NCBI GenBank assembly: GCA_950295325.1
Contig: OX485806.1
Coordinates: 47,921,169-47,985,168, forward strand
Direction of reading: 5' to 3'
Source of the DNA: Polytrichum commune
Taxonomy: Eukaryota; Streptophyta; Polytrichopsida; Polytrichales; Polytrichaceae
Length of the DNA: 64,000 nt
Shown here: positions 1 through 10,582 of the stretch, one piece after another
Position numbering within the stretch: position 1 is the stretch's first letter
Layout of the letters: every line of letters starts with the position of its first letter
Notes under the pieces: generated by a model
What the model saw: only the letters and a program-made list of their open reading frames with translations
What the model was told of the DNA's origin: nothing
Database searches by the model: none
Position numbers and translations under genes: made by a program

Positions 1-1790
1 TGTGACATGAAATTGAAACATTCTGAAATACATGCGCCCACAGAGATGCTTGAGCAAGAAATGAATCCAAAACATTTTCCTTCCTTGGAGAAAGCAAGAA
101 ATGATTAGATGCACGTAACATAGGGCTAGAATTCCACCAGCTCAACCACTGTATCTTATATGTGCCATGAACCGTTGATGCAGCAATTTTCAACAATTTT
201 ACCAATATTATCTCCGGTTTTGGATTAGACCTTCAATGCGAGTTGACCTGGAGAAAAACTTAAATCATGAATATATATCAAACATACAACATTAACGATG
301 AAATAATAAAAGTATGTAAAAATCAAGTATGCAAAATTTTGAATATATATGAATTCAAGTATCTAAGAATCGAAGATACAAATATACAAAAATTTAAGTA
401 TGTATAAATTCAACCATGCAAAAGTTATATATGTTACAATATGATAATACAAAAATCGATAGTCAAGTTTGCAAAAATTCAAATATGTAAGATTTGAAGA
501 TGTAAAAAATTAAGTATGCAAAAATATAAGAAATGATTCATAATTAAAAAAAAGATAAATGAAAAATAAATTCACCTCCTCTAGAAAACTCCATAAAATT
601 CATCTCGTTTCCAAGATCTGCAACAACCAATTTTTTTTCAAATTCTCTAGTTATGATATTTTTGATGAAAGATATAGTCTCATTATAAATTCTACATGCC
701 TCCTCTATGGCCGCAACAACATAACGCTGTACACACAGACATATAATAAGATTTTAGCTTTTAACATAATTATGAAAACAAACAGACAAAAATCAAACAA
801 AATTTGGAGATTGAACCTTGTATAAAAATTCCATAAAGACATCAATTCTTGAAGCATACCAATTCGAATTAGTTTTTTATTCACACTTTCTGTTATCACC
901 AACTAAAATTAATGATTTGTAATTCTCAAGTGGTAGAAAACCAAAATGACAAATCCGATGAAATTTGTGAACAAGATTGGTATTTACATGGTCACTTTCA
1001 GTGGACCTAGAAAAAATAAAATTTTAGACAAAATGATAAAAATTAAGCAATAAGATAACTTGCAAAAAATAAATATGAAGTTTATACATGTTCACATTAT
1101 ATATCGCTTCAAAAATAATTCCAACATTTCCAAATGCATTGAAACATATGCAATCAACTGCATAATGCCATTCTTGATCGTCAACATGAAAAAGCTCTAT
1201 ATGTCATCACCATGCAATCGACCGCTGATTTATTTTCCAAACAAAAAATATTTTATTGCACAAATTGACATAATCATCATCAACATGAAGTTTCCCCTCA
1301 AATGAGGCATTAGCTACACACCAATGAACATTCCAAATTGTTTTCATTTCAACATTCATTTCAAATTGATTTTTTAAAATCATAAATTGATACATGTCGC
1401 CTTCTCTATAGCCATTGATAAATTCATTCTCTAAAAATTGCACATCAACCTCAAGCACAAGTCAAACCATAGCCAATGATACCAAACAACATATAAGAAT
1501 GGAAATTCTAGATTTCTCTGGTGGTTTAATATCCAAGTTGTTGATGACAAAATTAAAATCTATTTTTTGTGGTTTTGCGTTTGATTGAGAATCTTTTCAA
1601 CATCTTTCAATTATTCAACATTCGCATCATCATCATCATTACGATCACTAGGGTTACAATCTTGCATCTAAAAAATTTACAAATCATTAATGATAAAATA
1701 TTAATTCTCAATCACAGAAATGGTAATGACAAAATAAAAATCAAATATGAAATTAAGTAAGCTTTAAATACTTAAAATTCAAATATACTA
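1..1790. other. AT-rich DNA, no gene recognised
   Basis: Strongly AT-rich sequence with many stops in all frames. The open frames at 559-825, 1060-1305 and 1207-1458 are short, low in complexity and match no family I know. No LTR terminus, TIR or RNA gene was seen. A degenerate short repeat is listed separately at 290-530. Confidence 0.6.
290..530. repeat. degenerate AT-rich tandem repeat
   Basis: Loose reiteration of units such as 'aagtatgtaaaaattcaa' and 'aatatgcaaaaattcaa' about every 15-20 bp, with many substitutions. It looks like a decayed minisatellite. The boundaries are approximate. Confidence 0.45.
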
Positions 1791-1794
1791 AATA

Positions 1795-2790
1795 AATAGG
1801 ATTTCACATTTACACATATTATCATTCATATACATCCACACACATTTTCATTTAAACTTATACACACACACACATATATTATTATTCACACTCATATACA
1901 CACTCTCACATGTATATATTTATTTAGAATCACACAAGCTTATATTCTTATACATACACATTCACACATTCTAATTCACACTCTTTTATATATACACTCA
2001 TATTCATACATACGTTCATACATTCACATACATATTATCATTTACAGTCACATACAAACTCGTATACATATTATCACTCACACTCAGATACATATTATCA
2101 CTCACATTCACATACACACTAACATACATATTATCACTCACATCCATATACACAATCTCAAACATATAGACTCATGTACATATTATCATTCACACTCATA
2201 CATACTCACATACATATCATAACTCATATTTGCATATACACTCTCACATATACACATTCACATACACAATCTTACACCTATGTACACATATTATCACTTA
2301 TACTTACAATTTCATTGACACTCTCTCATACTCACACTCATGTACATTCTCATTCATACTCTCTCACACTCACACTCATGTACATGCAATTTCATTCACA
2401 TTCACATTCTCTCACACTCACACTCATGTACATGCAATTTCATTCACACATTTACACACACACATTCTTATTCACACTCACACACACACATATTCTTATT
2501 TATATTATTTTATATACACACTCATACACACACACACACATTTTTATTTATATTATTTCATATCTACACTCATACACACACATTTTCATTCACACACACA
2601 CACATATATATATATGCCTTTGTCATTGAATTCGATTGGGTTGCACACTCAAAGTTTATAACTTTTGGATTATCTCTCATATATACATTAACACTTACAT
2701 ACATATTTTCACTCACATAAACATTTTCATTGATATTCATACATACATTCGCATTCACACTCATAAAGTGCATTAGCACTTGCATTGCCT
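1795..2790. repeat. CA-rich cryptic simple-sequence tract (~1 kb)
   Basis: About 1 kb made almost entirely of permutations of CACA, TCACAC, ATACACTCAC and ATTCACAC. There are pure (CA)n runs near 2525-2540 and 2595-2605 and a short (TA)n run near 2604-2614. Longer units recur near 2340-2440 ('cactcatgtacatgcaatttcattcac' twice). The strand asymmetry is marked (few G on the plus strand). The open frames across it, rich in His, Thr and Ser, are products of the repeat. Confidence 0.85.
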
Positions 2791-2810
2791 CCAAGTTCGG
2801 CCAAAAAATG

Positions 2811-2836
2811 TTTAGGGTTTTAGAGTTTAGGGTTTT
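2811..2836 (+). other. interstitial telomere-like / telo-box motif
   Basis: TTTAGGGTTTTAGAGTTTAGGG holds two exact plant telomere heptamers separated by a degenerate one. Telo-boxes (AAACCCTAA) are known promoter elements of some plant genes, and short interstitial telomere repeats also mark old break repair. It lies 26 bp upstream of the ORF at 2862. The function is not shown. Confidence 0.5.
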
Positions 2837-2861
2837 GGTACTTTAAGGCCTGCTAATTTTT

Positions 2862-3247
2862 ATGTGCCAATTTATTATGACTATAAACTATCCTCTTGAG
2901 GATGATGGTCATATGAGTGTCTTAGACGATTTACTTGGTTTGAGGTTCAATCTCCAGATAGGAACCATATACGTGGAGCAAGAGATATACACTATGAATA
3001 ATAATATATCAGAAACAATATTGATGCAAAAGATTCGGAGTGATGATGGTCATGTATGGATTTTAGGTATGGGAATATTTAGGGAACATTTTGATTCCCA
3101 TTTGCAAACTTCTACTGTCATTTTAACGAACGAGTCGATCACATCGACGGTCTAAAACCCAAGAGTCGACACTGTTAAATTAGAACCTAATAAAGATGGT
3201 GTTTTTATGTTGTCTGATTTTGATGACGAAGTTTGTCCAGTATTCGT
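2862..3247 (+). pseudogene. unrecognised ORF with one in-frame stop, cut by an LTR
   Basis: One frame runs from the ATG at 2862 through a single stop at 3153 and on to 3247, where the terminal TGTGAGG of a family A LTR begins. The peptide is acidic and not of low complexity (for example DDGHMSVLDDLLGLRFNLQ, and SDFDDEVCP near the cut end). I recognise no domain. It may be the start of the MULE-like gene whose remnant lies beyond the LTR at 4385-5389, since the strand is the same and only the LTR separates them. That link is inference. Alternatively it is a chance ORF. Confidence 0.3.
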
Positions 3248-3453
3248 TGTGAGGCCAAACCCGCCACCCTTAAGCGTCCTAGTCCGGGTGATGGTTTTGA
3301 GAATCACATATCTTGTAATGACAATTAATGAAACACAAAATCCAACTTGGGTCTTCCGCCCAAGTAATTTATTAATTCCCCTCTACTAGTCACATGCGTA
3401 CTTCTTCTTACTCACTCTTGTGAGTGCAAGTGAAAGTGACTATCTCACTACCC

Positions 3454-3669
3454 TTACTCCAACCTCTTTTTATGGTTTTCATTCACTTGGTGATTCTCTT
3501 CAATTTCCCACATGACTTGAGGCAACAACACCTCGTTAATGCTAGTATCATGTGCGAGCACACCTTTAGCCGAATCAAGTCTCCACGTCATGGTTTTAGC
3601 CATGCCTACCCTTGCCGACATTCTTCTTGAGATTCTAACTGTGGAAGAACTTGGCCTTGTAGAATCCAT
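3454..3669 (-). CDS. diverged copy of the family A LTR small ORF
   Basis: A 71-codon minus-strand ORF ending about 206 bp from the LTR 3' end, the same place as the ORF at 17968-18171 in another LTR. An ungapped stretch of about 25 residues (ISRRMSARVGMAKTMTWRLD onward) aligns with the conserved block of the other two copies: I, R, S, A, K, W, L, A and K are shared and several other positions are conservative (R/K, V/M, D/E). Function unknown. The similarity is modest and read by eye, so chance is not excluded for this copy alone. Its value is as a third instance at the same position. Confidence 0.4.
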   Translation of the reverse strand: MDSTRPSSSTVRISRRMSARVGMAKTMTWRLDSAKGVLAHDTSINEVLLPQVMWEIEENHQVNENHKKRLE

Positions 3670-3844
3670 GAGGTGATGACCAACCTAGCAACTTGGTGCC
3701 AACTCCACGTCGATGTCGACTCCTCGCTTGACGTCAACTTCACCCTTAATATCGACTCCACGCTTAACGCCACCTTGGTGACAACCTCAAAGCCACTGCA
3801 CTAATCCCAACTATCAACTAAACCCCTTCGCTAGTTTAACCCAA

Positions 3845-4268
3845 CCCCCCTAATGTCACAGCTGCGGGTACACCCATCTCCCTAATATCACAGCTGTGGA
3901 TACACCCAGGTCCCTAATATCACAGCTGTGGATACACCCAACTCTCTACTATCACAGCTGTGGATACACCCAACTCTCTACTATCACAGCTGTGGATACA
4001 TCCAACTGCTGTGGGTACACCCAGCTCCGTAATATCACAGCTGTGGATACACCCAGCTCCCTAATATTACAGCTGTGGATACACCCAACTCCCTAATATC
4101 ACAGCTGTGAATACACCCAACTCTCTACTATCACAACTGTGGATACACCCAACTCTCTACTATCATAGCTATGGATATACCCAGCTCCCTAATATCATAG
4201 CTGTGGATACACCCAGCTCCCTAATATCATAGCTGTGGATACACCCAGCTCTCTACTATCACAACTCT
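3845..4268. repeat. 32-bp minisatellite in an A LTR
   Basis: About 12-13 copies of a 32-bp unit of the type 'cacagctgtggatacacccaactccctaatat'. The main variant is ctctactat/ccctaatat. The unit contains the palindrome CACAGCTGTG. It sits in the core of the truncated LTR, like other arrays in sister LTRs. Confidence 0.9.
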
Positions 4269-4384
4269 CTACTCTCTACTATAACATAACGAGCTAAGCT
4301 CTAAATGCCTCAAACCAAAGACTACTCCTAACAAGTATCAACTAACTTCAAGGCTAGTTAGTCTTGGTTCTTCACCTTGAGGCC

Positions 4385-5389
4385 CCTCAAAAATCAATAA
4401 TGGAGTATAAAGTATGTCAAGCAACACCTATGTGCATTGCATTGTGTCATGCTTGCATAATATACGTCCACTTCACATCCACTAGGATGTCGAGGGCTTG
4501 TATTCATCTAGATGTACATGACCACGTTGTGTACAAAGATATGTGTCGTGAGTCACTGGACATGGCTTACAAGTGCGTTGCTCAAAAGATCATGAAAATA
4601 CCCATTGCCAAAAACTCTACTATGGTAATGGCAACGAGCAATTAAAACCTCCATCAAATGGCAAAGGCCATCACTTGGCAGGGTTGTCATTAAAGGTGGT
4701 TATGGATAGATTTTATTACTCTTGCCTCTCCAAATTGTCGTAATTTTATGTCAGGTTCAAAGCATTTTGTTCGTATTGGAATGGATATGATGGATAGTAT
4801 AATGGCTCTAAAAAACCATTCATGTTTCAAATACATCTATGATATAGGTTTTGAGGGCAATCCAAAGACAAAGTGTTTGTTTTGAAGATGTAAGTAGATA
4901 TATCAAGGAGTAATGTGGTTCTTGTGAAGCGTATGCAAGTCGGAGGGGACATGGATAATGCTTGACCATGTCAAACATTTGAATGACTAGACCACCTTGG
5001 CGTGCCATATGTACGATAACAAATATTGTAAGGTGTTGACGATTGCATTTTGTGACATGCAATCTGAAAATGGTAGAGCACAAACATTCTCTTGGAAAAA
5101 CTTGAATTCGGTCATGGCGAAGAATGGAATGCCAAATGTAAACTTCAAGAGTTTTATGGCAGACAATGCTTGAGCTAATTGGAATGCAGTGAGGAAGATC
5201 TATGGGGACGGTGACCCATGTCTACCTATGGTCGATCGTGAGCGCATGTGTATTTTCCATTGGTCTTCAAGTTTGCATAAGATGATGCAATTCTTGCAAT
5301 TTCAGCACAAACAAATATGCAAAGATTATAAGGACTCAAAGACAATGGACAAAGTTGAGACTAAATACCATGCATTTTGTTTATGGTGG
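4385..5389 (+). pseudogene. MULE-like transposase remnant with WRKY-GCM1/FLYWCH-like zinc finger
   Basis: The N-terminal part reads CQATPMCIALCHACIIYVHF and then ACIHLDVHDHVV, a C..C..H.H layout of the WRKY-GCM1/FLYWCH zinc fingers found in front of MULE transposase cores. After frameshifts near 4640-5040, a frame reads VLTIAFCDMQSEN, later NFKSFMADNA, then ERMCIFHWSSSL. The two Asp-containing motifs and the following C..HW motif resemble the DDE core and CxxH segment of MULE transposases (family knowledge). There are stops at about 5172 and others. The frame ends abruptly at 5389, where the LTR of element A begins, so the third acidic residue is not seen. No TIR was found. The assignment is by motif reading only. 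Confidence 0.5.
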
Positions 5390-7022
5390 TGTGAGCCAGG
5401 ATCACTCCCACTTTTGCTTGCGTCATAGTCCTGGTGAGAGATCCCCCTTCCACGAGTTACCAGCTTTTAACAAAAGAGCGTAGTCTCCTCCCATGTAAAT
5501 GACAAAATGGTGCCCACAATACCTTATCTTTATTACATTTGACCACCAGTGTCACACACTTTATGCCACACACCACACTCAAACCCTCCAATTTACTAAT
5601 GTGAACTACCCCAAACTAAATCAGTGCCAACACCGACTTGAACAGTGGGGCTTGGCTTCTTCTCCTAATTCAAATAAACTATCTACCCCATGCCACTCTA
5701 TTTTTTTTAATAACTCCTACCAATAACTATCAAGGAACCGTGACAACAATTGTGGCTGCCTCAACTTGGCCGCTAAGCTTCTGGAATTGCTAGTCACATG
5801 CGGCGTTGCAAAGCCATAATCCGTTCACCTCCTCTTCCAATTTACCAATCCTCTTCCCCAAGGCTTTGATTTGGTTGTCAAGTCCTCAACTTCATTCCCA
5901 GCATCGTCACCCTCAAGTGCAGCTCTTCAGTTTGCTGCTGTGACCAGCAACCGACCATCGTGCTGCTTGGATTGTCAGCCTTAGCGGAAAGCTCAAACTC
6001 CCTGTTTCACAACTTGGTTGCGACCCTCTCACCTGCAGCTGCCTCCGCAGTATCCAATTTCCTTGCCATCTCTCTTCAGATTGTGCTTTTAGTTGGCGGT
6101 GTCTTATATTGGGCCTAGATTCGATTCCCTATCCTTAGGCTTTTCGTCTGTCTGTGCAACGTCTACAGCCTTGTCATTAGCCAGAGCCTCCTTACATTCG
6201 GCCCTCAAGAATGCTTCCATACACATTGCATCTACCAACCTCGGCTGGCCAACAAAAACGAATTCAACCCCTGGAATCAACGCATCTGGTGGCAATCCGA
6301 TTGCGACACTGGGAGTTCTCACCGCCGCTGGTCTCCAAAACCTTCTGTGAGCAGCCCCTACTCCTCTCTCCTATGCACCACCATTCGCCAAAGACCGCAC
6401 ATGTGGAGACAAGGTTTATGCAGTTCCCCAACCATCTGCCTTCAGCTCCCTTCTTTTCCCGAACCTTTCTTGTTGGTCAGTGGCCTCATAGTATTTTTGT
6501 CCGCATTTGACCTCAACCCGAACCAACCCAACATCCAATTTCGTTTGGGGAATCTCCCTTGCCTCAGCAGTTCCTTCGCAAACCTCTTCACAACCCAACA
6601 TTCTCTGGTCCCGATCCTCTCACCTTAGCATCATTCTGCCGCTTCCAGCTGAGAACTCCGCTCTTGGCTGCTAGAGAGAGAGCCGCATTCCATAACCGCC
6701 CCCCATTCACAGGCCCCGGATTCTTCTAGGGTCCACAGGGCCCCCTTACCTAAAACAAACAATATCTAATACTACTTAAGCTAATAAAACCTAACTCACC
6801 ATGCTTGAGTCCTAAGCCTAAGAAACCCATCACCACACCTAAGTAATTCCGCCCAATCGATAACCACTAACGCACAAGCGCCCAAGCCTAAAGTATAAAT
6901 TGCAATCAAAATCAAAGCCCCACTCTTTTTTATGTTGTTGAATACTTGATGAAAAATCAAAGCCTAATTTTTAATGAATTATAAGGGTTAAGAACACATG
7001 TGGGCACCATATCAGGCTCACA
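5390..7022 (-). repeat. 3' LTR of element A (GC-rich core type)
   Basis: On the minus strand it starts TGTGAGCC (complement of ggctcaca ending at 7022), followed by GTGCCCACATGTGTTCTTAAC and an 'AAAAAGAGTG' block, and it ends at 5390 with ...GGCTCACA. Its centre (5750-6740) is CT-rich and GC-rich and shares 'ggattcttctagggtccac' with 'ggattttctagggcccgg' in the LTR at 30021-31570. Integrase C-terminal codons abut its 5' edge at 7023 onward, as expected for a 3' LTR. Confidence 0.75.
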
Positions 7023-7407
7023 TAATTGGTGACCATTCAGAATCTCTTGCTTGAAGGTGAGTGGCTTTCAAGCTTTGTACTCCTTGCACCGACTGCTTGA
7101 TGTCCGGGTCGGAAAGCTCTCTCTGTTCAATGTTTCCAATTGCAAAGAATTGTTTAGAAATGTCTCACAAATAAAGTATGGCCCCAGCCCCACCGCATCA
7201 GACTTACCCGGAAATTCAAGTTTTCTAGCATCTTGAATCATCACCATCATACCTAGCCTTAGTGCCCTCTTCTTGTGTTGTTTATCAAAGGTGATTTTCC
7301 TTCACTTTTGGATGGCCTCGATGTGTTAAACTGCCATCCTTCCTTTTTTCATGAAGCTCCTCCAAGGTTGTTAGCCTATTCCTCAACGATTGACTATCCG
7401 TGAGACG
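7023..7407 (-). pseudogene. element A integrase, C-terminal piece
   Basis: The minus-strand frame contains ETFLNNSLQLETLNRESFP followed by CKEYKA and a stop, matching the plus-strand copy at 42870-43016 (VREVFPNNSLQLETLNGES). This is the integrase tail after the core domain; no chromodomain follows. It is interrupted exactly at 7408 by a solo LTR, and the coding homology resumes at 8816. The stretch between stop and LTR keeps 'ggtgaccaatta' directly before the 3' LTR. Confidence 0.8.
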
Positions 7408-8815
7408 TGTGAGCCCAAAATGGTGCCCACATGTGTGGTTAACTTCAAAAGTTATTAGGATGTGGTCCTTTTTTTATTGTGATTGCTATTTCAAAACTAA
7501 AAAGAGTGTAACCCTTGGGGTTAGTGTGTTTTTGTGTTAACAAGTGATTTACGTCATTTGTGTGTTGAGAGAGGTTTAGTGTTAATTAGATTTAGTTAAA
7601 GTAATTGTAGTTTGTACTTTTGTTATTAGGTAAGTGGATGAGAGCTTAGGGCTTAAGGCTAGTTCAAGTGTCCGAATTGGGCATGAAGGTTGCCTACTTT
7701 GGGATTGATGGCTGTTTGAATTAGGTGTAGCATTGTGCGGAGTAGGCAAGTGGCAGCTATGCAAGGCAAAGAGAATGTTGAATCCTCGGAATCAGCTGCG
7801 AGGAGGTAGAGGCGACAACCGCTAACGGGTTTTTCTTCTTCTTTTCTGGTTCGGAGGTCTTGGAGCTGAGCTCCGAGATTGAAGGAGCTTAGAAGATTGA
7901 GGATGGCTGGAATCAGTTCGAAGGAGTTCAGAAGATTGAGGCGAGCTGGAATTAGTTCGAAGGAGCTCAGAAGATTGAGGCTGGCTGGAATCAGTTCGAA
8001 GGAACTTAGAAGATTGAGGCTGGCTGGAATCAGTTCGAAGGAGCTCAGAAGATTGAGGCTGGCTGGAATCAGTTCGAAGGAACTTAGAAGATTGAGGCTG
8101 GCTGGAATCAGTTCGAAGGAGCTCAGAAGATTGAGGCTGGCTGGAATTAGTTCGAAGGAACTCAGAAGATTGAGGTTGATTGGAATTAGTTCGAAGGAGC
8201 TTAGAAGATTAAGGCGAGCTGGAATTAGTTCGAAGGAGCTCAGAAGATTGAGGCGAGCTGGAATTAGTTTGAGGAAGCTTGAAACTGCGAGGGTGGCTAG
8301 GATTTAGTCCGAAGGGGCTTGAAACTTCGAGGGCGAGCTGGAGAACCTTAACTAGGACACCTGTCCGGTGACGGGCAGGGCCCGAAGCCCAAACATCGTT
8401 AAATGGTGGAGGTAGTACCGCAACTGAGATTGATTTAGGGTAAGGGGGGGTTAGGTTTAGTAGTATATTAGGTGGTGTATTAGTTAATTAAAGATATAGG
8501 CAAGGGGTTAAACTAGGAACTTAGTTTATTAGTGAAATAGTGGGTTGCTAAGTGCAAATGACGATGTTGTGAAGAAGGTTTTGAGTGGGGAAATGTGTGT
8601 GAGTGTGGGATATGATGTGGAGAGAAAGTGAGGCTAGAGAAGAGCGTTTCTCAACGCTTGTACTCTTACCATGGAATAAATTGGTGTGCTAAGATTGATG
8701 TGGAATGTGACGGGGTATAATGAGGTTGGAGAAATAGAGTTATGCAAGCAAGGAATGTGAATCCCATGCCCCCACCCGGACTATGACGCCTAAGGGTGGG
8801 TGGTTTGGCCTCACA
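7408..8815 (+). mobile_element. solo family A LTR with TSD AGACG/AAACG
   Basis: 1,408 bp from TGTGAGCCCAAAATGGTGCC to GGTTTGGCCTCACA. The flanks are AGACG (7403-7407) and AAACG (8816-8820), one transition apart. Coding homology to the same integrase continues across the insertion. A conserved 'aaaaagagtg' block lies about 90 bp from the start, a minisatellite fills the centre, and an AATAAA signal after 'gcttgtactcttaccatgg' lies at about 8674. No internal region is present, so this is a solo LTR left by LTR-LTR recombination. Confidence 0.9.
7876..8330. repeat. 39-bp minisatellite in an A LTR
   Basis: About 11 copies of a 39-bp unit ('gaaggagctcagaagattga' followed by 'ggctggctggaatcagttc'). 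Because 39 is divisible by three, it keeps a 142-codon frame open (repeat KELRRLRLAGISS). That frame is explained by the repeat and is not called as a gene. Confidence 0.9.
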
Positions 8816-9138
8816 AAACGCGACTCTATCGCAACTCGTAATGACTCCACATCGAACTCAATGGGTAGTGTGGCCTCCAACCCACACACTAATGAGAATG
8901 GAGTGGCTTGTGTCGTCACCTTGAAGGTTATCCGATAAGTCCACAATGCCGCTTTTAACTTGACGTACCAATCCCTCTTCGAATTGTGAATTGTCTTGTG
9001 AAGGATGCTCACCAAAGTCCCGTTAATACGCTCCATCTAACCATTGGTCTGCGGATGATAAGGAGTTGTTTTCCTATGGTCTATCTTGAACTTACATGTC
9101 ATCTCCTGAAACATCTCATTTAAGAAGTGGGTGCCCCT
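8816..9138 (-). pseudogene. element A integrase, core/C-terminal piece
   Basis: The minus strand reads HRKTTPYHPQTNG, a stop, then MERINGTLVSILH and later YRITFKVTTQATPFSLVCGL and EATLPIEFDVESL. This is the end of the integrase core with the catalytic Glu (MERING) and the region after it. The stop sits where Gln is usual (HPQTNGQ). The piece is bounded by solo LTRs on both sides. Confidence 0.85.
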
Positions 9139-10238
9139 TGTGAGGCCAAACCACCCACCCTTATGCGTCCTAGTCCGGGGGAGGGAATGGGAATCACATT
9201 CATGTTTAAATAACTCCTTCTTCCAAACATCGTACCAATCCATCACATATTCCATCAACTTTGGCACACCGATTTATTCCATGACATGAGTACAAGCGTT
9301 GACAAACGCTCTTCTCTATTATCACATTCCTAACACACCCTATTGCGACCCCACAATCACATTATGTAATAACCTAATTACTAAACTATAACTTAGTCTA
9401 GTGTGACCCTATTACCTACCTCCCTTATATCACTTCGGTTCCAACCACCTGGCTAATGCCGCATCCCAACCAGCTTTGCTAGACGTACTGTCGCAACTCC
9501 CAACGAGCTTAGCTTGGCCCACTGCCGCAAGTCCCAACCAGCTTAGCTTGGCTACTGCCGCAAATCCTCAACCAACTTAGCTGGGCTTACTGTCGTAGCT
9601 CCCAACTAGCTTAGCTTGTCTACTGCCGCAAATCCTCAACCAACTTAGCTTGGCTCACTGCCGCGATTCCCAACTAGCCTAGCTGGGCTTCTACCGCAAC
9701 TCCTCAACCAGCTTAGCTGGACTTATCGCCGCAACTCCCAAACCAGCTTAGCTTGGCTACTGTCGCAAATCCTCAACCAGCTTAGCTTGGCTCACTGCTG
9801 CAATTCCCAACCAGCCTTGCTTGGCTACTGCCGCAAATCCTTAACCAGCTTAGCTTGAGAGCCCCCTCTCTCAAAGTTCATGAGAGAGCTCAAAAAACAG
9901 GAGGGCTTAACCCCTCACCTCTCTCCTACTTAGTAGGACCTCATCCTATCCACTAAACCCTCACCCCCTAAACCAACACGATAGGTTTTAATTCAAACAC
10001 TTACACCCCGAGGCCCTTCCCCTTATTTAACACACATACTATCAACTTAATTAACCCAATTCCCTAATGCCACTCATCCTTTAATTAACCTCACCAAATA
10101 AGCCTAAGGCCTAAAACATAAATCCACACCAAGACTCACTCTTTTTAATTGTTTTTAAGAGACCAATAATGACTTCAAATGCAATTCTAAGTAAATTCTA
10201 AACATAAAACAAATATGAGCAACCATTTTGGGCTCATA
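9139..10238 (-). mobile_element. solo family A LTR, perfect TSD CCCCT
   Basis: 1,100 bp, minus orientation: the left edge TGTGAGGCCAAACCACCCACCC is the LTR 3' end, and the right edge 'cattttgggctcata' is the 5' end with the last C changed (cata for caca). It is flanked by CCCCT at 9134-9138 and 10239-10243. It splits the integrase core between SDRG and THF. The core holds a minisatellite. Relatively undiverged termini suggest a later insertion than the host element. Confidence 0.93.
9450..9858. repeat. ~36-bp minisatellite in an A LTR
   Basis: About 11 irregular copies of a unit like 'ccaaccagcttagcttggct' plus 'actgccgcaaatcct'. On the LTR sense strand the unit contains AGCTGG or AAGCTAAGCTGG. 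Unit length drifts by a few bases. Confidence 0.85.
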
Positions 10239-10582
10239 CCCCTATCACTAACCATAATCTTGGGATACCCGAACCTTGAGATGATAATCTCATACATAAA
10301 TGTGGCGGCATTGGCGGCTGTTTTCGTCTTTACAGCCTTAGCTTCCGCTAACTTAGTCAAATATTTGGTAGCAGCTACAATGTAAGCCATGCCTTTCGAG
10401 GAATGGGGGTGAACCTGCCAACATAATCGATCCCCCATTTCTCAAAGAGAACTAGAGGTAAAGACACATGAAGTGGCATCTTCATTCGGAGGTTGTTCCT
10501 CGCATACCTCTGATAGGCATCACACTTCTTGACATATTCCTTAGCGTCCTTAAACAAGTCGGGCCAGAAATATCATGCCCTC
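10239..10582 (-). pseudogene. element A integrase, zinc-binding and core start
   Basis: The minus strand encodes DLFKDAKEYVKKCDAYQRY (the Cys-x2-Cys half of the HHCC zinc finger), then PLHVSLPLVLFEKWGIDYVG with the first catalytic Asp (GIDYVG), and after a frameshift the stretch AATKYLTKLAEAKAVKTKTA and ISRFGYPKIMVSDRG with the second catalytic Asp. The pieces are in the right order but in different frames. Its last 98 bp (10485-10582) are duplicated on the far side of the next solo LTR. Confidence 0.85.
10485..10582. repeat. left copy of the 98-bp duplication
   Basis: Begins 'ttcggaggttgttcctcg' and ends 'tatcatgccctc'. It differs from 11690-11787 at five positions with no indel. It encodes the integrase zinc-finger segment of element A. 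Confidence 0.9.

Larger units (their letters stand above)
3248..4382 (-). mobile_element. truncated family A LTR (minus)
   Basis: The left edge TGTGAGGCCAAACC is followed by the block 'cacccttaagcgtcctagtccggg' characteristic of the 3' end of family A LTRs read from the minus strand. It contains a 32-bp minisatellite and, at 4325-4382, a stretch related to the LTR at 28915-28980 ('cttcaaggctagttagtcttggttcttcacctt'). The opposite terminus (a form of ...GGGCTCACA) is missing, so the LTR is truncated, and no TSD can be tested. A minus-strand ORF at 3454-3669 lies at the LTR-ORF position (listed separately). Confidence 0.7.

Noticed and set aside
2174-2720. Overlapping His/Thr/Ser-rich ORFs of 126-151 codons
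   Set aside because: All three frames are open because the CA-rich simple sequence contains no stop codons; no protein-like composition.
3845-4268. CRISPR-like array
   Set aside because: The 32-bp units are contiguous with no unique spacers and lie inside a plant LTR; the same applies to all other arrays in the window.
7879-8307. 142-codon ORF with 13-residue repeats (KELRRLRLAGISS)
   Set aside because: The 39-bp minisatellite is a multiple of three, so one open unit keeps the whole array open. Arrays in sister LTRs encode unrelated peptides.
9037-9267. ORF joining an LTR terminus to integrase codons
   Set aside because: The first part is LTR sequence read through by chance; only the part after the LTR edge at 9139 leftward is integrase.
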